From Campylorhamphus procurvoides (taxonomy: Eukaryota; Chordata; Aves; Passeriformes; Dendrocolaptidae), in NCBI GenBank assembly GCA_013396655.1, contig WBMV01008566.1, forward strand, positions 362,211-426,210: a stretch of 64,000 bases of DNA, written 5' to 3'. A program made the translations under genes and the position numbers. Under the pieces are notes generated by a model. The model was given only the letters and a program-made list of their open reading frames with translations, searched no databases and was not told the DNA's origin. This document shows, one piece after another, positions 11,401 to 22,700 of the stretch. Within the stretch, counting starts at the first letter, position 1, and every line of letters begins with the position of its first letter.

Positions 11401-13274
11401 TACCTTTACATTTAGACTGTTTAAGCAGTTTTCCAGTTGGATCTTTTGTCCTAGGCCTAAAGAAGGAAAAACCATTTAAAATGTGGTCTAGGAATGAAGC
11501 AGATACAAGCTCATGCCATCTGGTGTTTGTGAAGCAATGACCACATTGCTCTTCCACACAGCTGTGATCCTGGATTTGTCAGGGAGGGACCAGAGCTGTT
11601 TTTTTAATCCTCAGGAACAAACTATGTTCTTGTTTTACAGGTAAGGTGTTTGTCCTGCTGCAGCTGTCTTTAGTCACCACGGGAGTAGTGACATCTACAG
11701 TCTACAACAAGATCTATCAAAACACACTGGACTGGTACAGTGGCTTCTGCTTCATTTTGTCCTTTCTAGTTGGCTGCCTGAGTCTCCTCCCTTTAAGGTA
11801 AGAAATAGGAAAGGCTTTGTTTAAAAGGACATGCTGTATTTTTTTCCATACTTCCTGATTCTACATCTAAAGTGTATAATATAGGTGGGAAAAAAAATTT
11901 AAAAATTGAATTTAAAAAGAAAAAAAAATGGGAGAAACAAAGAAACTTACATAAATGAATTGACAAATACCCAGGAAATTCAAAGAATGAAAGCTGAAAC
12001 ATCTAGCCAGTGTTTTTTTAAAATCTTGTTTTTGTTTAATGTAATATGAATAGCTGTAGGACGAATATTTGGCAGAGTTTGAGAGCTGATAATCCCAGGA
12101 GACAAACCATTCAGACAAACATAAGTGCTTGATGCTGTGAAAATAGTATGTAGAAGGCAGGAATAATCCTACACAAAGTAAAGTGTTTTTTAAAAATTCC
12201 ATTACATGTTACTCATTGTGATAGAAAAGAGTAATTTGAGTCTCCCTCAGGTTTTTCTTTCAAAAAGAAACCATTTCCACAGTGAAGGAAGTGGTTCCTT
12301 TTCTAATGCACTGAATTCGCCCAACTGTATGGCTACACAGTGACTGAGAGGCACAATTTCAAGAACAAGGTTTAAGCAAAAAACCATCTTAATTTGAAGA
12401 GATAGCTGAAATAGCATCTTTGTCTACTCTTCCAGAATTTTTGAAGGATGTGTCTCCAAATCTCACGTTGTCCATCATCCCCTCCCCAGAACCCTCGTTT
12501 GTTGCATTACTAGAAACAGCAATATTCTTTCAGTATGAAGTGCATTGAGATAATGCCAATATTTAATCCATGAAACAACCGTATTTTCATTCAGTTATAA
12601 GGCAGGTGCTGGATAGGCTAATGTCTGATCCCAGGCAAAATTCTTGCCCAGCTTTGCTGTCATTTAGAAAAACATAGTAGTAGAAAGTCTAAAGGCACTA
12701 TGTACACCCACTTCAGTGGTATCACTTAAAGAAAAAAAAAAGCAACATTGAGGAAATCTCTTACATCACTACCTCTGTTTTATCCAGAATACCAAAGGCT
12801 TTCTGGGCTTGTGAACAAATTTGACAACTGGTGTCAGCAGGACTACTAGTGTGGGCAAGACTACTTCATGCTCATCATTCCGCTGGCTCTGCTTTCCTTT
12901 GTATTTTCCAGACACAAAAGACTTGTTTCTTATGTGCACCCCTCTGTTTAACAAGGAATCACTTCTTGCTACTCAAATATTTTTTAACACAGGTTCCGAA
13001 TACAAGTTAATACCTTTATCAGTCCAAATATGGGTTATTAGGACTTGACGTCTGAAATGTGACAAGTGGTGCCAATAGATCATAGAGAGAAATCACATTA
13101 GCCAGCTTCAGACACGCCAGAAAAGTTTAACATAAAGATGCAGAGAAAGCAAACTGAAGTTTGAGAAAGTAGTTTGCTAACTTTCTTATACCCTGCATTT
13201 TTCTTTTTCTTTACAGCTTTGTGGCAATCAAACAACGTTCAACCACCGGCTCCCTTCAGATTCTGACTGAGTGA
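7353..13274 (+). CDS. SLC46A2: SLC46A2 (thymic stromal cotransporter), four coding exons, complete
   Basis: The CDS joins 7353-8436, 9991-10074, 11641-11797 and 13217-13274 (1383 nt, 460 aa plus TGA). All introns are GT-AG and the reading frame is continuous. The protein is a 12-TM major-facilitator carrier of the SLC46 family (SLC46A1 is the proton-coupled folate transporter). Visible features are TM1 near residues 13-33, two overlapping N-glycosylation sequons at N38 (NQT) and N41 (NST) in the TM1-TM2 loop, an MFS motif-A-like GDRIHRK at 83-89, a long cytoplasmic central loop at about 212-265, and six further hydrophobic segments from 266 to about 445. Blocks such as WIEPVVASSQVA, GSMASGYLF and MFYIARAVMLFALIP-like sequence match SLC46A2 as I remember it; human is about 475 aa. 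The start is the first ATG in frame, with A at -3 and G at +4. In mammals it is expressed in thymic epithelium; the substrate here is not deducible from sequence. It lies tail to tail with SNX30. Confidence 0.95.
8067..8090 (+). repeat. SLC46A2: (GCA)8 trinucleotide repeat encoding polyalanine in SLC46A2
   Basis: Eight uninterrupted GCA codons encode Ala239-Ala246 in the cytoplasmic loop between TM6 and TM7. The codon purity points to slippage rather than selection on residues. Confidence 0.95.
8437..9990 (+). other. SLC46A2: SLC46A2 intron 1
   Basis: GTAAGT donor and TTACAG acceptor, phase 1. It holds an A run near 9390-9402 and otherwise unique AT-rich sequence. Open frames within it (for example on the - strand at 8992-9441) have no recognisable protein features. 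Confidence 0.88.
9991..10074 (+). CDS. SLC46A2: SLC46A2 coding exon 2
   Basis: This is an 84-nt exon between a TTACAG acceptor and a TATG|GTAAGT donor. It completes codon 362 (Ala) and encodes a segment starting RAVMLFALIPLPTIRS and ending HVEGSSY, followed by the first base of a Gly codon. It fills exactly the gap between exon 1 (ending FLFYV) and exon 3 (starting G-KVFVLLQLS), as expected for the TM10 region of SLC46A2. Confidence 0.92.
10075..11640 (+). other. SLC46A2: SLC46A2 intron 2
   Basis: GTAAGT donor, phase 1, ending in TTTTACAG. No repeat family or conserved exon is recognised inside. A 163-codon open frame at 10240-10731 begins with TTG and resembles nothing known to me. Confidence 0.88.
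11641..11797 (+). CDS. SLC46A2: SLC46A2 coding exon 3
   Basis: This 157-nt exon encodes the TM11-TM12 region, beginning KVFVLLQLSLVTTGVVTS and ending SLLPL plus two bases of a Ser codon. The acceptor is TTTTACAG and the donor is TTTAAG|GTAAGA read as AG|GTAAGA. The exon itself begins GTAAGG, so acceptor and a donor-like motif are fused (see findings). Skipping it would shift the frame. Confidence 0.93.
11798..13216 (+). other. SLC46A2: SLC46A2 intron 3
   Basis: GTAAGA donor, phase 2, and a CT-rich TTTACAG acceptor. AT-rich, with A-rich stretches around 11889-11935. Nothing coding is seen. Confidence 0.87.
13217..13274 (+). CDS. SLC46A2: SLC46A2 coding exon 4 (C-terminal tail)
   Basis: A strong polypyrimidine tract and TTTACAG precede C|TTTGTGGCAATC. 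The exon completes a Ser codon and adds FVAIKQRSTTGSLQILTE before TGA at 13272-13274. The hydrophilic tail follows the last membrane segment, as in the family. The junction restores frame with exon 3. Confidence 0.88.
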
Positions 13275-13900
13275 GAGAGGCATCTTTTGGTCTTTATCAA
13301 TTCTTTGAGCTACCGAAGTGGAAGGTTTGCCAAGCATTAGTCCCCACAGTTACCAACATTACAGGAGGCATATAATTTGTACTTCCATTTCACAGCACGC
13401 CACAGCCTCTCAGCCACTAAATTCATTCAGGAAAAGAAACTTTCTTTGTTATTTCTGCAGTACCTCATCTTACAGACTATGCACAGTGGCTATTGCACAC
13501 CAGCAGTCCTCAGAGCATTCTGCTTTTCTGCAAGGCTGCTTAGCAATCAGTGCAGAGACAACAATATAGGGTAGAAATGAAAACTGTGTTTCTAGACACA
13601 TCATTCAGTACAGAAAGGGAAAACAGAGGATCGGTTTTCCATTAGTTCTTTTCTGTTCATTAAGAAACCTCAGGGCAGTTCTTTGACTTTGGCTGGTGAA
13701 ATGGGGCTGCAAGTCACATGCCATGTGCACATAGGCATCAGTAGGACACACCAGCTCTCCGAGTGCTGCAGAACACGCAATTAGCACAAACAATTAATGT
13801 TATGTAGAGGACCATTAAAGATAGAAATCTGACCATAAAAAGATGGAATATTAAGACACTTTTAGTAATTTCTACAATAAAGTACTCCTGAACAGATGTT
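13275..13900 (+). other. SLC46A2: SLC46A2 3' UTR (probable extent)
   Basis: This is the sequence after the TGA up to about 20 nt past the first canonical AATAAA. The end is inferred from the signal alone. No other coding exon fits here. Confidence 0.55.
13876..13881 (+). terminator. SLC46A2: Candidate polyadenylation signal AATAAA for SLC46A2
   Basis: This is the AATAAA found about 600 nt after the stop codon. A T/G-containing stretch (TGTTCATGCCTCTGCC) follows about 20 nt downstream, compatible with a downstream element. Cleavage would fall near 13895-13905. Confidence 0.5.
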
Positions 13901-14534
13901 CATGCCTCTGCCTTCTGGGAGACTGTTCCACTGTCCCTGGACAGTGCTTCAACAGAGCTCACAGGACTAAGACTCAAAGCACCAATGCTGGTGTTTCAGC
14001 TCACACCACCAGGATGTGCTACTCTTGTAACACATTAAGAACACGTAAGCACAGCAGACTACTCCTACAGGCTTTATAGAGGTGTAGGGACACTGATATC
14101 AGATCAATTCAAACATGAATCAAATGTCTGGCATGCCTCATAAGGATGTGCCTGCTTACATTCTAACTGAACTAACAAGGATTACGTGGCTTCCAAGGTC
14201 CTGGACTAAGTAAAGGGAAGTTAAAAGCCCTTCAGTAACTGAAATAATCAAATGAGGCAGCTTCAGTTCAGGCCAAGGATGCAGTAAACAGAAGCTGGTT
14301 GTTCACTATGCAACCCCATGCTGTGAGGAAGTTGCTGCCGCCTGCCCAGTTCCTACACACACACACACTTGCAATCTTTCCTCATCTTTATGCATCGCTT
14401 TCAGTACCAGAAGTAATGCAGCAACAGATGACTTCTAGTTAAATCAATTGTGGAACAAGACTTAAGGGGAAACATATTTCTGCAGTAAGATAGTGAGCTG
14501 CTCAACAAAATAAACACACATATAATTTCAATGG
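13901..14534. other. Gap between the convergent SLC46A2 and SNX30 3' ends
   Basis: About 0.6 kb of unique sequence separates the two inferred 3' ends. It holds a short (AC)7 run and no open frame of note. Alternative polyadenylation of either gene would overlap the other here. Confidence 0.5.
14355..14368. repeat. (AC)7 microsatellite
   Basis: Seven uninterrupted AC units lie in the intergenic gap. Short, but of a length that can be polymorphic. Confidence 0.85.
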
Positions 14535-14556
14535 TGAAGGCTGCAAAAAATGAAAC

Positions 14557-14562
14557 TTTATT
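14557..14562 (-). terminator. SNX30: Candidate distal polyadenylation signal AATAAA for SNX30
   Basis: Read on the - strand the hexamer is AATAAA, followed about 35 nt later by TGTGTGTTTATTTTG, a good GU-rich downstream element. This makes it the best candidate for the distal end of the SNX30 transcript. Confidence 0.55.
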
Positions 14563-16750
14563 CTAAGTAAAGGAGTCCTCTTTCAATACATTTATTGGTC
14601 CATTCCATTAAATTAATTGAGGTAAACAAATGGTGCATTTTAAAAAAATGTACACACTAATAGAGAATTACAAACAGTTTTACCTCAAAACATTTTTATC
14701 CACCAATACTAGTTCCATAGTAAACAATGCACAAAGTATATTTATACAGAGATATATGAAAGGGTATAGAAACATGCCAGCACCAGAAGGCAAGACATTT
14801 CCTAGCCTGCAGGTCTGAACAAGAGTACAGTTGCCAGATTTGGTCAAGTGCAGGAAATAAAAGCCTCCTTCCCATTTTTACATTGTATACTAGCTAATTC
14901 ACACAGGGAAAAATCTTTTCACAGCTTTCATTTTGGTTTTCAATGGTATGAACAGTGACTCTAGTTCTGGTGAATGGATGTACAGAGGTTGAAATCAAGA
15001 GTCTGGACAATGAGCCAGCACCATTTTGGTCCCCAGCACTGACACCTTTAGCACAAATGTGTGAGGCTCACAGCCAGCTTACCTTCATCTGCATGGCCCA
15101 ACTCTCCAGACCTCAAGGAGGGATAGAGGGATGCAGGCACAGAGGAAACAAGAACAAGGGCGGTGCTTCTTTATTTTTGTGTACTACAGACAAAAGCCCT
15201 TTGGCTGTTATTGTAAGACTGTCAGCAACCTGTCTCCCTGTGCAGGGGAAACGCAGCACTGGCCCCGACCCTGCTGCTTGATCTGAAGGTATGGATACAT
15301 ATCCCAGCAGCAGCAAAGCAGGCTTCAAAGCATAGAGTACCAAGACCTTCAAAGTAGTCTAGGACAGTCACTAGCCTTTATTGTTTCAGCATGCCACTTA
15401 CATAAGAGTGATCTACTTCTACTTCTTTGGAAAGTGCATTATTTTCTGCACAAACACTGTGCCTTAGGCATGCAACCTTAAAACTACTCCAGTTCATTGC
15501 TAAGTGCTTCTACGAGCCAGATACCTCAGTAAGACTTCAAAGTGCTAAGCACAGAATTAAGCACTGCCACTCTAGTATGTAAAATTGGTTAAACAGCACT
15601 CCCAAAAAGTTTTCCATGCAACATTCAGTCTGCCAGAAGGAAAGTTTATTCCTGTGATCCCCAATTTCACTTCACAAAACAAACAAAAATAATCTGACAA
15701 GTGGTAGCAACTTCCCTATCTTAAAAAAAAGTCCCCATTTCCCTATGTATTGGTTGTTGTAGTAAAAGTTAATATACCAGAGGAAGGACTGTTCTACCTT
15801 CAGAATTAAAGACAACTGAATATCTACAGAGCTAGTTTAATCTACAGAATTTTGCTCAAGGGTTATCAGCACCAGGATTTTAAACAGTAAGCAACATTAA
15901 TCATAACCATATCCAGTTAAATTATGCAAGTTTTAACAAAAGCATGGTTCCTATTAAAACACTGAACAGTCCCTGCTGGTCTGGGAGGAATTCTTTTGTA
16001 TGCTGGCATCTGCAGGACTGACACCTGAAGCAAAACAGCAAAAATCATGAACAGGCTATGCAGAGCTACTCCTGCAAGGTTACTGCACAGTACCTCCACA
16101 GAACTCTCCGCCACTGATGCTTTGTGGATGTTTCTTTCTACCACTTATCCTGCTACTTTATCCTTAGCACAAGTGTTAGTGCAAGAAAAATCCAAGTAGA
16201 CTACAGTGAAAAATCCATAGTTCATTCTTTAATACAATTCACATCAGAATAGTTTGTGTCTTTAGGGTTACACCTACTAACTTTTCATTATTCAATATGT
16301 ACCTGAAAAAGCCATGAAGTTTTAACATCTGTATTTATTGCAAGATCTAGAGCCTGGTAAAAATACACATGAACACAAGGTCCATAACTAAGCACAGAAA
16401 TAAGTGCTTGCTTAATTGTGCTGATGTCACTTAAGAGAAGAAACAAAATCCCCCAAATTACACAAAAATAACTAGGACAGCAGTGAATTATGTATCCTCT
16501 GAGAGGGACTTTGGCCTGGCTATGGATTACGAGGAAAACTGGGTTGATTTAAGGACTGGTGAAGAAACTATGTTAGACAGACTCGCAAAAAGGGTGCCAA
16601 CTACTTTTGATGTCATTTTGGTGCATGTGCAGAGGGTGATTTGACTTAACACTCAAGAAGTTACTCAGAGATGAAGCTCCTGCACTACTTCTTCCATTTA
16701 CCAACACTACTTCTCTCACAAATGTTTGAACCATCCAAAGTAAAGACTCA

Positions 16751-16773
16751 TATCCTGTAATAATTACAGGATA
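16751..16773. repeat. 23-bp perfect palindrome in the SNX30 3' UTR
   Basis: Two 11-bp arms (TATCCTGTAAT and its exact reverse complement) flank a single A. The centre reads TAATAATTA, a form bound by paired homeodomains in DNA; in RNA it could only fold with a few central bases left open. Confidence 0.85.
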
Positions 16774-19711
16774 ACATGTCAGGAGTTTCACTAGCAGTTC
16801 AGGTCTCAACCTCCAACTAACAGCAGTTATGTGATGGTTTACAAGTGTTGCTATGTACATTTTACGGGAATTTCCTGCAACTTTTGTAGTTCTCCCGACT
16901 GGCATGTTTGGCTACCCCAAACATCACAGTCAGGATCCTACCCACACCTCACAATTACCTAGTGATTTATAATAACTCTTCTTAAAAAGAGACCACTCCA
17001 TAGCTCACAGGAGCTGAGACCCACCACTACACACCCTTCTTACACGGCAATTCTTCCAGAGGACTTCTCCTTTGAATGTGAAGTTTTACTTCCCTTGTAT
17101 AAGCTTAAGAGGCTTTGGTGTTTCAGAGCACGTAATATATCCTGCTAATGGCCACTGCCTGAGGTGCATGTTCCAGCCTTTCCTCGAAATTAGTTTGCAG
17201 TTGCGTTGCCACACAGTCACATACTCCAACAGGGAAGTGCAAAGTGTGCCTGCCTTTTCAGCAGCTTCACCAGAAAGGGACTTGTCTGAAAACATGCTTT
17301 GGATGAGGACTAGTTAAAAACCATACCACAGAATCAGTGCCATCAGATGGAATAAAAAGCTGACCTTCAACAGCTCCTGCCTCAACAGTTGCACATTGAT
17401 TTGATTTTCACTTTACTTGGTACTCTCCACTGTCCATTATGCTTCTCATGAACAGCTGTGATGTTAACTGCTAAGTTTCCCAGAACCAATATTCACTTCA
17501 ATCTGACATAAAACTAAGTGGGAACAGGACCTCAGTGTTGTAAGGCATCAGATGAAACCACCCGTAAGAAAAACCCACCATCCTTTCTACTCATCTTTTG
17601 CTGGTTGGTTTTTTTTTTGGTTTCTTTAATGAGATGGAGGGAAGACTGACTAAATATTAGTTCAAATTATATTTTGCTTGACTCCCAGTGATGTTTTAGA
17701 GTCAATGACAAAATTCCATTTACCACACAGAAACCAACTCCAAAAGCGTGTTGATCTCTGTGGAAAACAAGGAAGACTGTAACCCTGAAGGTCAGATGGT
17801 TAGATAGTATGCAAGTGCTTATTCTAGAAGGAAAGATTGCTTCAAGATGATCTCCTTAAGCACTTTCCTTGCACAACAAGAGTAGTCTGCTATTCTGAAC
17901 TTAACAACAACTTAAAGCAGAGTTTTCATTTACACCAAGTAATTGTATGTTGACAAACAGAGTTTAAAAGAATCATAGTTCTTTAGTACCAGAGTTGTCA
18001 GTGAAGGTTGAATCAAAAAGGAAGACCTCTTAAAATGTCTTAAACTTGACTTTTTCACACAGAGAGCACCATGTCATTAGCTTGACAGCTACCACAGTAC
18101 TGCAATAATTCATCTTGAGAGTTGCTATAAAGCCACCAAGGTGAGTAGGGTGGCTGCAGCTTCACTTGGTGTTTATGCTGGGACAAATTACAAACCAGAC
18201 TAGTACCTGGTAGGTTGTCACAGGAGAACACAGAAGTTGCACACCGTCAATTACTGCTCAGATTCTTTGAAAGAATGTTGCCAGAGAGCAAGCAGTCACT
18301 CAAATTTAGCATAAGCACTGAGTTATTTATTCCCCCAAAATCCCAATGTTACACTGATATAAGCCCCATCCCCCTGCCTCATTTAGGATGGTTAAAAAGG
18401 ATTTATCTGCATGCTGTTAAACCAAGATTCTAGGACCCTGGGAATCACACTAGCATTCCTAAGGCCACTAACACCAAATAGGCATCTACTTGCGGTTGGA
18501 CTGCACGAGAAGGGAGAAAAAAGGGATTTGCAGAAGCAGTTATATTTCTAAAGGCCAATAAAAACTACTAAGAAAATAGATCTGTACCAAAAGTAGTCTT
18601 AAAAGACTTGCCACATGGTTCAGCAGAGACAGGGATGAACACTATGTGTACCTAACAGGGTACCCATCTACCCCTCACCAACCCATTTAAGGCAAGTTTC
18701 ACAAACACTGATGCTTGGTGGAAGCAAGTATTTGACACTTCTTTGATTTTGGCTGCTGCAAAAAAAAACACGTGGAGAGAGGAAGCAGAGTTCTGCCTTT
18801 ACTACAGCAGGCATCTTAAGTGACCAAGCCTAAAGTGGTTCTAATAAAACCTATGTTTAAAGCATGGCCTAAGAGAATTGCACCATGCAGTTTCTGAAGT
18901 TAGCTTTAGAAAAGTTAAAGACTCTTACTTCCTCCACCATTCCCATAACCCTTGAAAGGTCGCTGTTCAGCTCGTTCCCACAGCTAGGCTGACTCTGATC
19001 CCCAAGTCAGTCACAAGTACACTTCAGCCAACTGACATTACTTCATAATCACCAAGGTAAACAAAAATACTCAGTATGAACCAACAGCATGCCACACTCA
19101 CAAAAACCACAGTTCATGCACCACAGGCTATCCGCAGGTGGTGTTGGTATGTTCTGTCTAAGACCAGACCAACTCCCAGACAGAAAAGTCTCCAGAGACC
19201 ATTTTATCCAGACAGAGCATATGGGTGGTAGCAAACCAGAAAATATTCTTTCCCTGTCCATTTGAAAAAAAAAGGTTGAGGATTGGTTAGGGAGTACTGG
19301 ATCATAGAAATTATTTTTTTTTTTTAGCAAACAAAACAGAATGGTAATAAAGATGTCATTTGGCACCTTGCAGTAGAGTTTTATTTTCATCTTTTTAGTG
19401 TTCCACTCATCAGTTCCTTCCAGACTAGAGAGGTAAGTTTTATCAAGATCCCCATGCACTTTCGCTACAAAACCCCAATCACTCCATAGGATAATGAAGG
19501 AACCATTCAAGATAACTCAAAAAGATGAAACATACCCCAGTTTAAACACAAAAATAAAGGGAAAAAAAGTCAAATAGTTTTTCAGAGTGTCTGTTCCAGC
19601 CTAAGTGCAGCTGTCATTTCAGTTAATTTGACAGAAAGAGTCCTTCATACAGTTCCAGTATGTCTAGTGGTACTGAGCATAGAAGTGCTAGACTGTCCAT
19701 GAAGGTACTTC

Positions 19712-19771
19712 TTATTTGGTCTCCGGCTTGTCTTGCAATAGTGGTATAATTGACTCCCACGCCGTAAGGCA
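19712..19771 (-). CDS. SNX30: SNX30 coding exon 9 (C-terminus and stop)
   Basis: Encodes residues 420-438, [19 protein letters not shown], then TAA at 19712-19714. Acceptor TTTCTTCAG. The short tail matches the end of SNX30 as remembered. The exon continues into the 3' UTR. Confidence 0.95.
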   Translation of the reverse strand, partial: CLTAWESIIPLLQDKPETK

Positions 19772-22700
19772 CTGAAGAAAGAAATAAAGATTTAAAAAAT
19801 GGGGTTTATATCAGTTCTTGTAAATTCTGACTGACCCTTCCAGATCAACAGAATGTGAGTTGAAGGAAAGCTATCTCGGTCTTCAGAGATTAGTACAGAA
19901 GTGAAAAAAACTCCCACCAAAATCTCAAACAGTGAAAAAAACATTAGGAGAGCTGCAACTTCCGAATAAATTAAACAAATTCATGTTTTCCAAAGTCATC
20001 AGCTGGCCCAAGCCATTAAAAATCATCAGAACACCCAGGATTTTCAAATACCAATCTAGATTCTTCTAAACTGAAGAATACCACAGCTTTCAGTTAGGCA
20101 GACAAAACTGTGGCCCGTAAAAATGTACATCTTTGTAGTGTGACTGTGGGGGAGGGCTGACCGGGAGACCATGGCAGACATTACAGACTACCTCCAGGAA
20201 ACTGATTTGAAAAAAAACTGTGCATTTAGAGAAGGTGGTTCTGTGACACAGTGTATTCCAGTAGAGCTCTGGGACTTGACTCCACTGAAAGATGAACTGG
20301 TAGTGCCTGGTATAGTAAACTACAAGCGGTTATGAGAAAGTCACGCCAAGCTTTGGAGTTTTTGCCCAGACATGTGTACTGAACTCCAGTCCTTGTACTG
20401 TGAGTAACTACTGTCCTTCAACCTCAAAGCTCAGAAGTCAAACTGGACAAATATAGATCATGGAATCCATATTATTAAATGCTAGGAATGGGTAAACTCA
20501 TCACCAGCTGTTATATCCGCAAATCCCTCTTGTGAGACATCTTCCTTCTAACGTTGCTGACTGTACTGCAGGTGAATAATTACTTCTAGCTGTGTACCCT
20601 GAAGTGCCAACATGCCTTCCTACCAAAAAGGCTTCCTTGCTAAGAGCAAAACAGATTTAACTGTCAATTGCAGAGGCACTGTTGGATGTTCAGTGGAGTC
20701 TTTAATAAACCCGTCCGCAGCAGTCTTAGAGACCAGGGTGAAGAAAGTTCTGCAGGACCAGTTATTAACTGCTGACATGACAGACATTGGAAAGGGAAAA
20801 AGTACTGCACTCTACTACACAGAGAGGAAACCTAGCACAAGAAGAAGCTTGTAAAGTAGATATGGAAAAAATGAAAGGCAAGATGAAGTATGTTGCTATG
20901 CATAAGCCTAGTAGCATTTAATATGTCCTAAACATTTTATATACCTTGAAGGGGACTTACAAAAGAGCTGGAGAGGGACTTTTTATACGGGCTTGTAGTC
21001 ACAGGACAAGGGGCAATTGCTTTAAACTGAAAAAGAGCAGGTTTAAATTAGGTAATTAGGAAGAAATTCTTTACTATTAGGGTGAGGAAACACCGGAGCA
21101 GGTTGCCCAGAGAAGCTGTGGATGTTCCATCTTTGCAAGTGTTTTATTTCAGGTTCAATGGCGCTCTCAGCCGCCTATCTATGGGAAGGCACCCCTGCCT
21201 ATCTCAGGGGACTGAAATTAGATGATCTCCAAGGTCACTTCAAAACCATTTTATGATATCAGCCACTGCATTGAGTTGCACTGTTACAGCATAAAGGAAA
21301 AGTAGGCTGGTAGTATCTGTATCTAGTTAAATGTCAAGGCCCTTTCACTAAAAAATAAAAAAAATCTGAGACCAAATCTCAGGTACACATGCACCAACGG
21401 GAAAAAAGGCAGAGGCACCTGACTAGGTATTTTCAAGACCAGCATACAGGGACCGAACTATGCACAAAGGGACAGATGAGAATAACATATATACCAGTTG
21501 TACTCTATACATGAGTCAATGGATGTGCATTAACTCATGTAGTTTTGTTCGTAAAAGGCAGAATCAAGAGATTTTTCTAGTCTGGTAGTATTACTAGAAT
21601 ATGCAGGTCTTTTTCATCACCATTACCACTGCTCAGTAATTTGTTCAATTCAAGATTGCCAAACATATAAGCATGCACAATGAAATGCTGTTAGAGGGCT
21701 GACTTGCAAAAGACCACTAGTCCCATAAAGATGACTTAACCATGACTAGCAATTCATTAGATTACACTAAGCTGATGACAAAGAGTAGTTTCCACAGCAC
21801 TAGAGAACTCATTCAGTTCTCTAGTATTCTTCTCTTCAAGACAGCGTGAAGATTTCCTGAAAAATTATTACCACCTCAGAGGAAAATAAAACTACTCTTG
21901 TTCATGCCAATGCTCCAACAGTGACACATACCTTCTCGTAGTACTGGATGTTTTTATCTGCCATCCCCATGAGTAGATGCCTAAAGTCTTGTCTTTTGTT
22001 GTTCTGCCATCTCTCCATATCTGCTTTCAGATCAGCATTGAAGCATTCTACTCGGTCTTGACATTTCTCAACATCTGTGGGTACCTGCAGCGAAAAAAAT
22101 GAAGATTAAAACTGTCACTGAGAGTGCTAGATTTCTGAATTAGCTCAAACCTTACTGAGCAAAACCACAGAAAAAAGGTAAGTTCATAGGGAGTTACTAG
22201 GAGTTACTCTGAATAAACTCAGTTATGGCTGCAGGGAGACAAGCCACATTTCTAAACTAGATAGGATATGAGATTGCTTAATTTGTTCTTGGCTGTTTGA
22301 GGTGGTGAAAGTTTGTGCTTGTCCATCTCCATGCCTAATATGGAGGCAGATGGAGGAGGTGCTTGCTAGAGTACATGAAGAGGAAAAACATTTTGGTGTA
22401 AGTGCTGGGTACCTAGGCTCAGTTCCAAGTGCTCAAAATGAGCAGCTTGGCTACATCTCTACAGCAAACCTTACTCCTTTCCATTTACAGCTACACTAGG
22501 CATTTCACAATTTACACCAGTGTGTATCAGATAACAAACACTTAGTTTTGCCCAAAAAGCTGGATAAGAGACTTCTGTGTTCTCTCTCAACAGCTGGAGA
22601 ATAAAATTCCTAAGCCTTTGGTTTCTAGCTTCCACTTTTAACCTTACAGGCTGCCTGAACAAAATTTAACTGGAAATCACTCATGATCATCACTCTGGAT

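Larger units (their letters stand above)
14540..19711 (-). other. SNX30: SNX30 long 3' UTR (probable extent)
   Basis: From the stop codon the - strand runs about 5.2 kb without recognisable interspersed repeats to a canonical AATAAA with a GT-rich downstream element. Several earlier AATAAA motifs occur (minus-strand signals near 15376, 15646, 16333 and 18326), so shorter isoforms are likely. Long 3' UTRs are usual for SNX30. A 153-codon open frame at 19049-19510 begins with TTG and is not a credible gene. The extent is inferred without transcript data. Confidence 0.55.

Noticed and set aside
19049..19510. 153-codon open frame on the - strand in the SNX30 3' UTR
   Set aside because: It starts with TTG rather than ATG, contains K and F runs from homopolymers, and lies after the SNX30 stop; no family resemblance.
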